From Planomicrobium sp. CPCC 101079 (GTDB taxonomy: Bacteria > Bacillota > Bacilli > Bacillales_A > Planococcaceae), in contig NZ_VOHC01000030.1 of assembly GCF_007859275.1 (NCBI RefSeq), positions 1-64,000 on the forward strand: a stretch of DNA of 64,000 nucleotides. The letters run 5' to 3'. Of the stretch, positions 9,194-16,984 are shown piece after piece. How positions within the stretch are numbered: position 1 is the first letter of the stretch; each line of letters starts with the position of its first letter. A program made the position numbers and the translations under genes. A model generated the notes under the pieces. The model saw nothing but the letters and a program-made list of their open reading frames with translations. It made no database searches and was not told where the DNA came from.

Positions 9194-10714
9194 CTATTGC
9201 GTCGCAAGCTCCATAATTTTTTCCTGGCTGGCTTCTTCAATCGCTAATTCGCCTTTGATCGCACCCTCACCCATGACATAGATGCGATCGCTCATGCCAA
9301 GCACTTCGCCGAGTTCGGATGAAATCATGATAATGCTCAAGCCTTCACTGATTAATTGATTCATGATTGAATAAATTTCAAATTTCGCCCCTACGTCTAT
9401 GCCGCGCGTCGGTTCATCCAGAATCAGCAATTCCGGCCCTACAAAGAGCCATTTGCCGATGGACACTTTCTGCTGATTGCCCCCGCTCAAATTACCGACG
9501 TTCTGTTCCAGCGAAGACGCTTTGATATTGATGGACTTTCTATATTCGCCTGCTACTTTGATTTCTTCGTTATCGTTGATAATCCCATTTGATGAGATAG
9601 CTTTCAAATTCGCAGCGGTCACATTATTTTTTATGTCCTGAAGCAAGAACAGGCCGTTGCCTTTCCTGTCTTCCGTAACATAAGCAATCCCCGCTTTAAT
9701 GGCATCTCTTGTGTGCGGCAGCTTTCTTTGTTTGCCATGCAGTAAAAGCTCCCCTTGGAGTTTATAAGCGTTCGGATTTCCAAAAATGCTTAAAGCAAGT
9801 TCTGTCCGCCCTGAACCCATCAACCCGGCGATGCCAACAATTTCCCCTTTTTTAATGTGGAGGTTAACGTTTTTAACAACATTGCGGCCCAGCTCCACGT
9901 CGTAAGCAGACCAATTAAATAATTGAAGGATCTCGCCTCCAATTTTTTTATTTGTGCGTTTTGGGTAAATATCTTCAATTTCACGGCCAACCATATTTTT
10001 AATGATGACACTTTCAGAAATAGGTTCGTTTGATGCATCCAAAGTACAGATGGTTTTTCCGTCCCGAAGCACTGTCGCTTTGTCCGCAATCGAAATGACT
10101 TCCTTTAATTTATGTGAAATCATTATGCATGTAATGCCTTGTTGCTTTAAATCTTTTAATAAGTTCAATAAGTTTTCGCTGTCGTCTTCATTAAGGGCTG
10201 CAGTCGGTTCATCCAAAATAAGCAGCTTTACGTCTTTGCTTAGTGCTTTAGCGATCTCAACCAGCTGCTGTTTCCCGACACTCAAATCTTTGACCAGTGT
10301 TTCCGGATTAACCTTCAATTTCACCTTTTGCAGTAATTTCTTAGCTTGGACAATGGTTTCATTCCAATCGACGAATGCTCCCCGTTTCACTTCATTGCCG
10401 GCAAAAATATTTTCATAGACGGTCAGATCCGGAAATAATGCCAATTCCTGATGAATGATGGCAATGCCCGCTTTGACGCTATCGCTAATATTATTGAACT
10501 GTTGTACAGTGCCTTCGTAAATGATGTCGCCTTGGTAGGCGCCATAAGGGTAGACACCGCTTAAAACTTTCATTAAAGTAGATTTCCCAGCACCATTCTC
10601 ACCAATCAAACAATGGATTTCGCCTTTTTTCACCTTGAAATTCACATCGCTTAATGCTTTGACGCCAGTAAATTCCTTAGAAATCTCTTTCATTTCCAAA
10701 ATATATTCGCTCAT
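9194..10714 (-). CDS. mmsA: Sugar ABC transporter ATP-binding protein (AraG/GguA/MmsA type)
   Basis: This 506-residue protein carries two fused ABC domains. The first has a complete Walker A (GENGAGKST, residues 38-46), signature LSVGKQQ and Walker B LLILDEPTAAL. The second has the degenerate Walker A typical of this family (GLMGSGRTE) with an intact LSGGNQQKV and LLILDEPTRGID. The start is ATG at 10714 behind GGAGGGG. It energises import of a pentose or related sugar together with the neighbouring permease and binding protein. Confidence 0.92.
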   Translation of the reverse strand: MSEYILEMKEISKEFTGVKALSDVNFKVKKGEIHCLIGENGAGKSTLMKVLSGVYPYGAYQGDIIYEGTVQQFNNISDSVKAGIAIIHQELALFPDLTVYENIFAGNEVKRGAFVDWNETIVQAKKLLQKVKLKVNPETLVKDLSVGKQQLVEIAKALSKDVKLLILDEPTAALNEDDSENLLNLLKDLKQQGITCIMISHKLKEVISIADKATVLRDGKTICTLDASNEPISESVIIKNMVGREIEDIYPKRTNKKIGGEILQLFNWSAYDVELGRNVVKNVNLHIKKGEIVGIAGLMGSGRTELALSIFGNPNAYKLQGELLLHGKQRKLPHTRDAIKAGIAYVTEDRKGNGLFLLQDIKNNVTAANLKAISSNGIINDNEEIKVAGEYRKSINIKASSLEQNVGNLSGGNQQKVSIGKWLFVGPELLILDEPTRGIDVGAKFEIYSIMNQLISEGLSIIMISSELGEVLGMSDRIYVMGEGAIKGELAIEEASQEKIMELATQ

Positions 10715-10751
10715 TTTTTCCCCTCCTTCAACCAACCCGTTGAAACAATAA

Positions 10752-10784
10752 GGAAATAGTGATAGACGTATCTATCACTATTCC
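10752..10784 (-). promoter_or_regulatory. Intercistronic hairpin between binding-protein and ATPase genes
   Basis: A nearly perfect 14-bp inverted repeat (10752-10766 with 10771-10784, loop CGTA) lies in the 90-base gap after the binding-protein gene. The T-rich stretch that follows is interrupted. Such hairpins commonly stabilise the upstream message or stop part of the transcripts, so that binding protein is made in excess over the ATPase and permease. Confidence 0.65.
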
Positions 10785-10804
10785 AGGCACTGCTATGGTC
10801 TTTT

Positions 10805-11938
10805 CTATTTCAGTCCTGTGAATTCGCCTGCTTCGTAATAGCCGGAATCCACCAGTTCCGCTTTTACGTTCTCTTCATCAACCGTGATAACGTCTGTTTG
10901 TTTTGCTTTTACTTCAACAGCCCCGTTATCGTAAGATCCTGTTGTTTCCGGCTCATTGCCTTCAAGAACAGTTACAGCCATATCCATTGCATCTTTAACA
11001 AGTGTACGAACATCTTTGAACACAGTCATTGACTGCTTCTTGTCAATAATGTATTGGACTGAGGCTTTCTCAGCATCCTGGCCAGTAATCACATAATTTG
11101 TCACTTCTCCATCGGAAGCAAACACGTCTGCAATTGCACGGGCAGTTCCGTCATTCGGGGCCAGTACCGCTACATCGCCTTTCATGTCAGCTCCAACGCC
11201 AGTCAGATGGGTCTGAGCTTTGTTTTTCGCTTCATTTGGATCCCAGTTGGTAGTTACTTGGCCCAAAACTTTGCTGAGCTGGTCTCGTGAAAGTTCTGCT
11301 GTATCTTTCAAAGCTTCCGCTTCGCTTGAGTTGGCGATTTTGAATGTGCCATCAGCGATTTTCGGCTGCAGCACGCTCCATGCTCCTTGGAAGAACAAGA
11401 ACGCGTTGTTGTCAGAAGAAGCCCCTGCGTACAAGTACAACGGCACGCCAGATCCTTCAGCATTGTCGATCAAGTACTGCGCTTGAGCCGCTCCAACAGC
11501 AAGGCTGTCAAACGTCACATAATAATCCACTGCCTCTGTATCGGTAATCAAACGGTCGTAAGCAATAACAGTAACATCATCTTGTTTGGCTGATTCTACT
11601 GCAGCTGCTGCTGCTGCGCCGTCATGAGGAGCGATGATTAGCACTTTGATGCCTTTGTTCAACAGGATATCAACATTTTCTTTTTCTTTAGCAGAAGATC
11701 CTTGGCTGAACAAAATTTCAGTGGAATAGTCGGTTTCGGCTAATGCATCTTTGAATCGCTGTTCATCTTGAACCCATCTAGGCTCATCTTTAGTCGGCAA
11801 AACGATTCCGACGTCGACTTGGCCACCGCCGCCTTCGCTGGCACTTCCGCCTTCACTGCCCCCGCCGCACGCTGCTATAACGAGTGTAACTGCCATAAGC
11901 ACTAGCAGAAGAGAAAATTTCCTCCAAGTTTTAATCAT
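10805..11938 (-). CDS. chvE: ChvE-like multiple-monosaccharide-binding lipoprotein
   Basis: This 377-residue lipoprotein has the lipobox VIAAC followed by a Gly/Ser-rich linker, then a binding-protein fold of the ChvE class. Markers are PTKDEPRWVQD, APHDGAAAAAAV, IAYDRLI, ASSDNNAFLFFQGA and ITGQDAEKASVQYI. ChvE-type proteins bind arabinose, xylose, galactose and glucose; araDBA in the same window favours arabinose. The start is ATG at 11938, seven bases after GGGG; an ATG at 11944 lies too close to that ribosome binding site. First gene of the importer operon. Confidence 0.9.
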   Translation of the reverse strand: MIKTWRKFSLLLVLMAVTLVIAACGGGSEGGSASEGGGGQVDVGIVLPTKDEPRWVQDEQRFKDALAETDYSTEILFSQGSSAKEKENVDILLNKGIKVLIIAPHDGAAAAAAVESAKQDDVTVIAYDRLITDTEAVDYYVTFDSLAVGAAQAQYLIDNAEGSGVPLYLYAGASSDNNAFLFFQGAWSVLQPKIADGTFKIANSSEAEALKDTAELSRDQLSKVLGQVTTNWDPNEAKNKAQTHLTGVGADMKGDVAVLAPNDGTARAIADVFASDGEVTNYVITGQDAEKASVQYIIDKKQSMTVFKDVRTLVKDAMDMAVTVLEGNEPETTGSYDNGAVEVKAKQTDVITVDEENVKAELVDSGYYEAGEFTGLK

Positions 11939-11981
11939 TTCCATTCCCCTTTCAACCTGTAGTTTGTTTTGCTACATGTTT

Positions 11982-12018
11982 ATTATATCTGGAGCACCAG
12001 CTTATGTAAGCGCTATCA
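11982..12018 (-). promoter_or_regulatory. Importer promoter with a perfect cre site over the -35
   Basis: TATAAT (minus strand, 11987-11982) lies 17 bases from CTTACA (12010-12005). The 14 bases at 12005-12018, TGTAAGCGCTATCA, match the CcpA consensus TGWAANCGNTNWCA at every position and cover the -35, so CcpA binding would block polymerase when preferred sugars are present. A short inverted repeat, TGTAG/CTACA, lies between the -10 and the gene. Confidence 0.8.
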
Positions 12019-12094
12019 CTAGCAATCTTTTAGCATCTCCTATACTTTCTTAACATTGTGAGTCACAACGCAAACAACCGGTTTTTCTGCATGA

Positions 12095-12130
12095 AAAACC
12101 CGCAGCGGAAATCTTTTTCCGTTGCGGGTT
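12095..12130 (-). terminator. Terminator after the PPK2 gene
   Basis: AACCCGCAACGGAAA pairs with TTTCCGCTGCGGGTT on the minus strand (one mismatch), followed by T residues. Confidence 0.8.
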
Positions 12131-12138
12131 GCTGGCAC

Positions 12139-13002
12139 TTATTCTTCCTCTTCCAATAGCTTGATCGCTTCATCAAGTTTTTCTTTTTCTTCGCCGGATA
12201 TTGTGGGATATTTAGGGTTGATTTTTTCGAGCAGCTCCACCATTACTTCCGCGACGATGTATCGCGAATACCATTCATCATCGGCAGGCAACACATACCA
12301 AGGTGCATACTCAGTTGAAGTGTGGTTGAGCATATCTTCGAATATGTGCTGATAACCATCCCAATGCTGCCGCTCCTTAACATCATTGAATGAAAACTCC
12401 CAGTTTTTATCCGGGTTCTTCATCCGTTCAAGCAAACGTTTTTTCTGCTCTTCTTTCGACATATTAAAGAAGAACTTAACAACAGGAAAGCCGTTTTCCA
12501 CAAGATATTTTTCGAAATTATTGATTTGGCGATAACGGATCGCCCAGATGTTTTCATCAATGAGTTCATCGGGAAGAGGTGTCGATTCAAGCAAATCGTG
12601 AATACGCGGTGCAATCACTTCTTCATAGTAAGAACGGTTGAAAACACCAATTTCTCCCCGGGCCGGCAGCCCTTTATGGAAACGCCATAAATAATCATGC
12701 GCCAACTCTTCATCTGTCGGTTTCTTGAATGAAGTGACCTTCAGCCCTTGGGCAGTCAGATTGGAGAAAATATAACTGATGGCTTCATCTTTTCCAGCGG
12801 CGTCCATTGCTTGCAGCACGACGATAATTCCTTTTTCTTCTTCCGCTTGAAGTTTCAAATGTAATTCTTTCAGCTTTTCAACGGTTTCTGGAATCAGTTT
12901 TTCTTTTAGCTCTTTTTCTGTCATTCCATTCTCTTCTGAACTTGCATACATCTTTAAATCTATTTTCTGGTCTTGCTTTGCTAAATATTTGCTTGTGTCC
13001 AT
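12139..13002 (-). CDS. PPK2-family polyphosphate kinase
   Basis: This 287-residue protein of the PPK2 family transfers phosphate between polyphosphate and nucleotides. The P-loop-like motif LQAMDAAGKDEA and the lid region RGEIGVFNRSYYEEV are clear, as is WEFSFNDVKERQHWDGY. Length and motifs fit the single-domain class. The start is ATG at 13002 behind GAGGAGGG; an upstream in-frame ATG extends 35 residues without homology or ribosome binding site. The gene is monocistronic. Donor and acceptor preference (ADP or AMP) cannot be told from sequence alone. Confidence 0.88.
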   Translation of the reverse strand: MDTSKYLAKQDQKIDLKMYASSEENGMTEKELKEKLIPETVEKLKELHLKLQAEEEKGIIVVLQAMDAAGKDEAISYIFSNLTAQGLKVTSFKKPTDEELAHDYLWRFHKGLPARGEIGVFNRSYYEEVIAPRIHDLLESTPLPDELIDENIWAIRYRQINNFEKYLVENGFPVVKFFFNMSKEEQKKRLLERMKNPDKNWEFSFNDVKERQHWDGYQHIFEDMLNHTSTEYAPWYVLPADDEWYSRYIVAEVMVELLEKINPKYPTISGEEKEKLDEAIKLLEEEE

Positions 13003-13270
13003 TGAAACCCTCCTCGCTCTTTTCAAACATCTGTCAATCATGTTATTGCCGCTACGATAAGAATGAAACATTTTGATAATTGTTTGACTAAACTTTCTCT
13101 CTGGCAATTCAATCGCATATACAAATATGAATATGAATAGTTAAAAAAGCCGATAATACCCTATTTTGCGAAGACAGGCCATATCTTATTGAACGGATAA
13201 AAACATGGCAGGGATATACACTTCGCTATCGAGGAGGACATATGTTTCTTCTATAATATAGAATACAAAA

Positions 13271-13301
13271 CGAACTGGACACTCAAGGTTGAGGGTCCAG
13301 T
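13271..13301 (-). terminator. Terminator after the AHSA1 gene; the rest of 13003-13270 has no supported gene
   Basis: ACTGGACCCTCAA pairs with TTGAGTGTCCAGT on the minus strand, followed by TCGTTTT. The remaining gap up to the PPK2 start contains only a plus-strand GGAGG followed by a 4-codon frame near 13238-13256, described under findings. Confidence 0.7.
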
Positions 13302-13318
13302 CCGGTTGGGTTTTCATT

Positions 13319-13825
13319 TCAAAATTCGTTTAAATATGTTTCAAGGCGATCGAATGTTTCACTCATTCCTTCAACCACTCCCATTTCGACCACTTTTTGC
13401 AGTTCTTCTTCGGAAGCGAACAGTGTACGGCTGATGATTTTTGTGCCATTTCCTTCTTCTATAAAATCAGTTGTAATTTTCATGACCGGCATGTCTTCTA
13501 ATACAGCGCCGTTCTCATCCGAAAAAGCGTCTGTGAAAACAAGCCGTTCCGGTTTTGCCACTTCTTCGTATACACTCTTGCCCCACGCCTCCTGCCCGTC
13601 ATTATCTGACCGCATGCAGTAATGCCATACACCTCCAGGACGGACATCCATTTGATAGACTGTGGTTGTCCAGCCAACTGGCCCCCACCAATTCACAATA
13701 TGATCTCTTTCCGTATACATGGAAAATACAAGTTCTCTCGATGCCATGAAAAAGCGTTCCATGATCATTTCACGGCCTTCAACTCTCGTAACTGTAGCGT
13801 TATTCGATTCATTGTTGGCTGTCAT
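13319..13825 (-). CDS. SRPBCC/AHSA1-domain protein
   Basis: This 168-residue protein is an Activator-of-Hsp90-ATPase-like START/Bet v1 fold (SRPBCC). The typical openings REMIMERFFMASRELVFSMYT and HIVNWWGP are present, as is the C-terminal helix EGMSETFDRLETYL. The start is ATG at 13825, behind AGGAGG. It lies 47 bases downstream of an ArsR-type regulator gene in the same direction, an arrangement seen repeatedly in Bacillota and Actinobacteria where the regulator controls its SRPBCC partner. The ligand is unknown; these proteins bind small hydrophobic molecules rather than Hsp90 in bacteria. Confidence 0.85.
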   Translation of the reverse strand: MTANNESNNATVTRVEGREMIMERFFMASRELVFSMYTERDHIVNWWGPVGWTTTVYQMDVRPGGVWHYCMRSDNDGQEAWGKSVYEEVAKPERLVFTDAFSDENGAVLEDMPVMKITTDFIEEGNGTKIISRTLFASEEELQKVVEMGVVEGMSETFDRLETYLNEF

Positions 13826-13872
13826 TAAGTATTCCTCCTAAATAATTATTGGGTTCCAGTGGCAGGCGGTAA

Positions 13873-14205
13873 TTAGGAGCGCTCATCTTTCCCTCCTTGT
13901 TTCTGGACTTTTTTTAAATAGCTATCCAATTGGTCAAATCGATTTTCCCAAAGATGCCGATAAGTTTCCGTCCATTCTTGTAATTCGTGGAAAGGCTCAG
14001 GATTCAATTGATAGACCCGACGATTTGCAATTGGATGGACCACCACGATTCCAGCTTCGCTTAGTACTCGGAGATGTTTCGACACTTGCGGTTGCCGCAA
14101 ATTGAGACGTGCTGCAATTTCCCCAACTGTGAGCGGACCTTGTTTTAATAATTCAACGATATTCCAGCGATTGGGTTCAGCTAGTGAAGTCAATAATGTT
14201 TTCAT
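13873..14205 (-). CDS. ArsR-family transcriptional regulator
   Basis: This 110-residue winged-helix repressor contains the core EPNRWNIVELLKQGPLTVGEIAARL followed in order by the recognition helix QPQVSKHLRVL and the wing. It has no CxC metal-binding motif, so it is not a classical metal sensor. The start is taken as ATG at 14205; a TTG at 14241 sits inside the -35 element and is unlikely. The promoter places the transcription start at or next to the ATG, so the message appears leaderless. It probably represses itself and the SRPBCC gene downstream. Confidence 0.85.
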   Translation of the reverse strand: MKTLLTSLAEPNRWNIVELLKQGPLTVGEIAARLNLRQPQVSKHLRVLSEAGIVVVHPIANRRVYQLNPEPFHELQEWTETYRHLWENRFDQLDSYLKKVQKQGGKDERS

Positions 14206-14211
14206 GCCTGT

Positions 14212-14241
14212 AATATACCTTAATAGGAATATTCCTGTCAA
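14212..14241 (-). promoter_or_regulatory. ArsR promoter with palindromic operator
   Basis: Minus strand: TTGACA (14241-14236), an 18-base spacer and TATATT (14217-14212). The spacer contains the perfect 12-bp palindrome AGGAATATTCCT (14225-14236), the obvious repressor site. Only six bases separate the -10 from the ATG. Confidence 0.7.
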
Positions 14242-14286
14242 GTAATATTCTGATTGTTTAGATAAAAAGAATTTCTTCTTATAAAA

Positions 14287-14320
14287 AGCCGCTCCTAAGG
14301 ATGTATTCTCAGGAGCGGCT
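14287..14320 (-). terminator. Terminator after the MEDS pseudogene
   Basis: A perfect 10-bp stem AGCCGCTCCT/AGGAGCGGCT is followed by TTTTTAT on the minus strand. Confidence 0.8.
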
Positions 14321-14334
14321 AAAAGTAGATGAAG

Positions 14335-14892
14335 TTACTTGGTTATCGTGGATATTTTATCATCTGTCATTAAGAAATTATGGCAGTTAATCAGCATTGT
14401 TCTAAGCAATTCGCTCAGTCTGCCATCATCGTAGGCACAAACCGAAATCGCTTTTGTTTCAGGCATCTTTTGTTCAATGCCTTTTTCAAATTCTATTAGA
14501 TCGTGAATGATTTCTTGTTCGTCTCCCCACTCGATATGCCCCCATGTCCGGAAAGAGACTCCTGTTTCGAGGAAGGGAGTTACGATATCAGAAAAGTAAG
14601 CTAAAATCGTAGGCGGATGAAAATTGCCGTTTTGCCAATAAAAAGCAAAGTTATTTAAGAAATGTATGTTTTCTAACTGCTCTTTCGTTAATAACTTTTA
14701 CACTTTTTTCAGGATCATTGGATAAAGGCGGTCATTTTCAAAAAAGAAAATCTGATCTCCTTGCTCTATGCCTGAAACGATATAAGAAACCGCATTTTCA
14801 ATGTACCGAGTCACATCTTTTGTGGCATAAAATACATGAACACCCAGTGGCTGTGGTTTAATGCTAGTTACATGTGCAACTTCTTTTTCCAA
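14335..14892 (-). pseudogene. MEDS-domain protein gene interrupted by one in-frame stop
   Basis: The first 64 residues (from TTG at 14892, AAGGAG upstream) match a MEDS domain: HVFYATKDVTRYIENAVSYI and GDQIFFFEND. A TAA at 14700-14698 then ends the frame. Reading on in the same frame gives 120 more family-like residues, including NNFAFYWQNGNFH, FRTWGHIEWGDEQEI, ISVCAYDDGR and HNFLMTD, to TAA at 14337-14335. The full product would be about 185 residues. No frameshift is needed, so a single-base change explains the break. Either the gene was lost recently or the base is a sequencing error. The terminator is intact. Confidence 0.8.
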
Positions 14893-15025
14893 ATTTTAAT
14901 GGCTCCTTCGTAAATCCGTTATGTTGTTTGATATCCCTATGAATCATTTCATATATGTAGTATAAACTTTAAAAAACAATTTGAGAAATTCAAAGCTCCA
15001 TTAGAACAATATCCTCCTTTATTTA

Positions 15026-15062
15026 AAGAAGCTGGTCATGAATAACCATGGCCAGCTTCTTT
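15026..15062 (-). terminator. Terminator after the DUF2269-like gene
   Basis: AAGAAGCTGGCCATG pairs with CATGACCAGCTTCTT (one mismatch) around a 6-base loop, with T residues following on the minus strand. Confidence 0.75.
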
Positions 15063-15079
15063 AATTAGAGCTTCAGCAA

Positions 15080-15655
15080 TTATCGAAATGACGCTGTATC
15101 AGGCGTTTCAGCAGTCTTGACTTTCGCCAGAAGAATATTCGCTAAAACGAAACCAGCGGCAACGGCAACGAGCATGGTGATCAATGAACCAAGCAGCGGC
15201 AGCTTGACTGCCATCAGGAAAAGGATGCCCACAGTGACCATAGTCATGATGGAAACTGAAGTCCAAAGCACCCGATCTCTCACTTTACTAAGCAATTCAG
15301 CGGAAGGAGCTTCATTCATTTCAGCATTAGCTGCGCTCAAAATGCCTTTTAGCCGACGCAAATTGATGACTGGCCCCAAGAAGCTATTGGCGAGAAGCGC
15401 TGCCAATGACACATTGATCCACGCCATTCCCCAGCCCCACGCCGAAAATACCAAATATAAAGCTGGCGCCAAAATGATTAATGTGCTCAATGGAAACAAG
15501 GCATCAATTTTCACACCCAGATTAGACCATAAACGGATTTTTTCCGTTTCTTTTGCATGCAGCATAGATAACATTGCCGTTGCCAATATGGATATCGCCA
15601 TAAACATGATCACCGCTCCTAAAATGTGAAGAAATAAAACGACATTATAGAGCAT
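15080..15655 (-). CDS. DUF2269-like integral membrane protein
   Basis: This 191-residue membrane protein has about five hydrophobic segments, the first opening with LFLHILGAVIMFMAI, typical of DUF2269 proteins with a conserved His in the first segment. Short polar loops carry charged residues between segments 3 and 4. The start is ATG at 15655 behind AAAGGAGAAG. It precedes a cupin gene in the opposite transcriptional sense of reading order (cupin upstream, 36 bases away), so the two may be one transcript. Function unknown; some relatives are annotated as putative integral membrane or heme-related proteins without proof. Confidence 0.6.
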   Translation of the reverse strand: MLYNVVLFLHILGAVIMFMAISILATAMLSMLHAKETEKIRLWSNLGVKIDALFPLSTLIILAPALYLVFSAWGWGMAWINVSLAALLANSFLGPVINLRRLKGILSAANAEMNEAPSAELLSKVRDRVLWTSVSIMTMVTVGILFLMAVKLPLLGSLITMLVAVAAGFVLANILLAKVKTAETPDTASFR

Positions 15656-15691
15656 TTTGCTCTTCTCCTTTAGACTCTTTATCCAGCATTT

Positions 15692-16171
15692 TCAATTGCC
15701 CTGTATTTCAATACCATAAGTTTGGGCAGCCGCCATTAGCTTGTCCATATCCGGAACAATGGAATCGGGAGGCAATTTGTACTCATCTGCCGGCACACTT
15801 GCTTCAACAAAAAATTGTTCCAATCCAGCTGGCGTTACCATGATCAAAATTCTTGAAGGAACTGTCCCTTCACTCTTATACATATGGGCGATTCCTCGCG
15901 GCGCGTATAGAAAAGTCCCTGGTTTAGCCATGATGGTTTTCTCGCCGACAGTAAATGTCAATTCTCCTTCTAAAACATAAAAGATTTCATCTTCGTTTTG
16001 GTGGACATGCAACGGTGTTGCGTAGCCAGGTGGATGCAGGGATTCAATCAAACCACATGCGCCGTTCGTGTCTTTGGCAGTCGCCTTCATTTCCAGTAAG
16101 GTGCCGAGAAACCAATACGCTTCGCCTTCGCCGTGGGCAAATGCAAAAGCGTTATTCAATTGTTGTTCCAT
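15692..16171 (-). CDS. Cupin-domain protein
   Basis: This 159-residue single-domain cupin has motif 1 as HVHQNEDEIFYVLEGELTF and motif 2 as PGTFLYAPRGIAHMY, with the His, Glu and second His expected to hold a metal ion. It resembles quercetin-dioxygenase-like cupins, most of which have no assigned reaction. The start is ATG at 16171 behind GGGAGG; the frame is open to 16300 but that extension has no ribosome binding site. A related cupin lies at 42347-42814. Confidence 0.8.
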   Translation of the reverse strand: MEQQLNNAFAFAHGEGEAYWFLGTLLEMKATAKDTNGACGLIESLHPPGYATPLHVHQNEDEIFYVLEGELTFTVGEKTIMAKPGTFLYAPRGIAHMYKSEGTVPSRILIMVTPAGLEQFFVEASVPADEYKLPPDSIVPDMDKLMAAAQTYGIEIQGN

Positions 16172-16334
16172 TCTTCTTCCCTCCCAAGATTTCAGCTGGA
16201 TAGATGGTATGGCGATTCGCATTTCCTGCTCGTTGTAAAAGCTTTTTGGAAATCCTCCGAACCTTTCTAAGCGACTCTTTACAATACGTTTCTTCTGCAT
16301 TTTCTATGAAGCGCTTTACCAGAACTTTATAAGC

Positions 16335-16775
16335 TTAGGCGAGAGACTCATAAACAACAGCGGCAATTGTAACATTAATATTGTTTTTCATCGCTTTTGA
16401 ATAGGGACATAGTGCATGCGTTCTTTCCGCCAGCTCCTGCACCTCCTCCTTCTCCATTCCTTTGATTGCGACTTCCAGCCGCACCGCCAGTTGGAAGCCA
16501 TTGTCTGATGGATCTGGTTGAAGTTCAACGGTTGTGGTGGTCATCGGTTCGCCAGTAATTTCTTCCGCTTTCATGATTCTGGCTAAGGTGAAATTAAAAC
16601 TGGTGCTGTAACCAAGGGCCAAAAAGTTTCCGGGATTAAGCCCTTCTCCCGAACCTCCCAATTCCGGTGGATGGGTCACTTTGGTGGAAAATGAACCATC
16701 TCCTAAGTAACTGACTCCTTCCGGTCCGCCGACATTGGTCGCTGCTGTCTGAAATACAAAGCCAGAACCAACCAT
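16335..16775 (-). CDS. OsmC/Ohr-like protein lacking the peroxidatic cysteine
   Basis: This 146-residue protein has the length and frame of organic hydroperoxide resistance (Ohr) proteins: AATNVGG at the N-terminus, ELGGSGEGLNP in the middle, HALCPYSKA near the C-terminus. Key catalytic positions differ. The GYxxCF motif reads GYSTSF, so Ser59 replaces the peroxidatic Cys; GGRxG reads GGPEG, removing the catalytic Arg; and the Glu of NPEQLF is Gly. The second cysteine (Cys123) remains. It is unlikely to reduce peroxides by the Ohr mechanism. Start ATG at 16775, nine bases after GAGGAG. Confidence 0.75.
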   Translation of the reverse strand: MVGSGFVFQTAATNVGGPEGVSYLGDGSFSTKVTHPPELGGSGEGLNPGNFLALGYSTSFNFTLARIMKAEEITGEPMTTTTVELQPDPSDNGFQLAVRLEVAIKGMEKEEVQELAERTHALCPYSKAMKNNINVTIAAVVYESLA

Positions 16776-16984
16776 TTTGAACATCTCCTCAAACGTTTTA
16801 AATTCGATTTTATTATACGCCTTTTATCATTTAATCTCTATAACAATCTAAATATTCAAAATTTATTTCATCGAATAAATTTACATAGAAAAATTTTTAA
16901 TTATTTATTCTAATCAGACTTTTTTGTGATAAGATAACCTCATTCATTACACAACTATCAATCCGAGGCTAAGGAGGCCATCAT

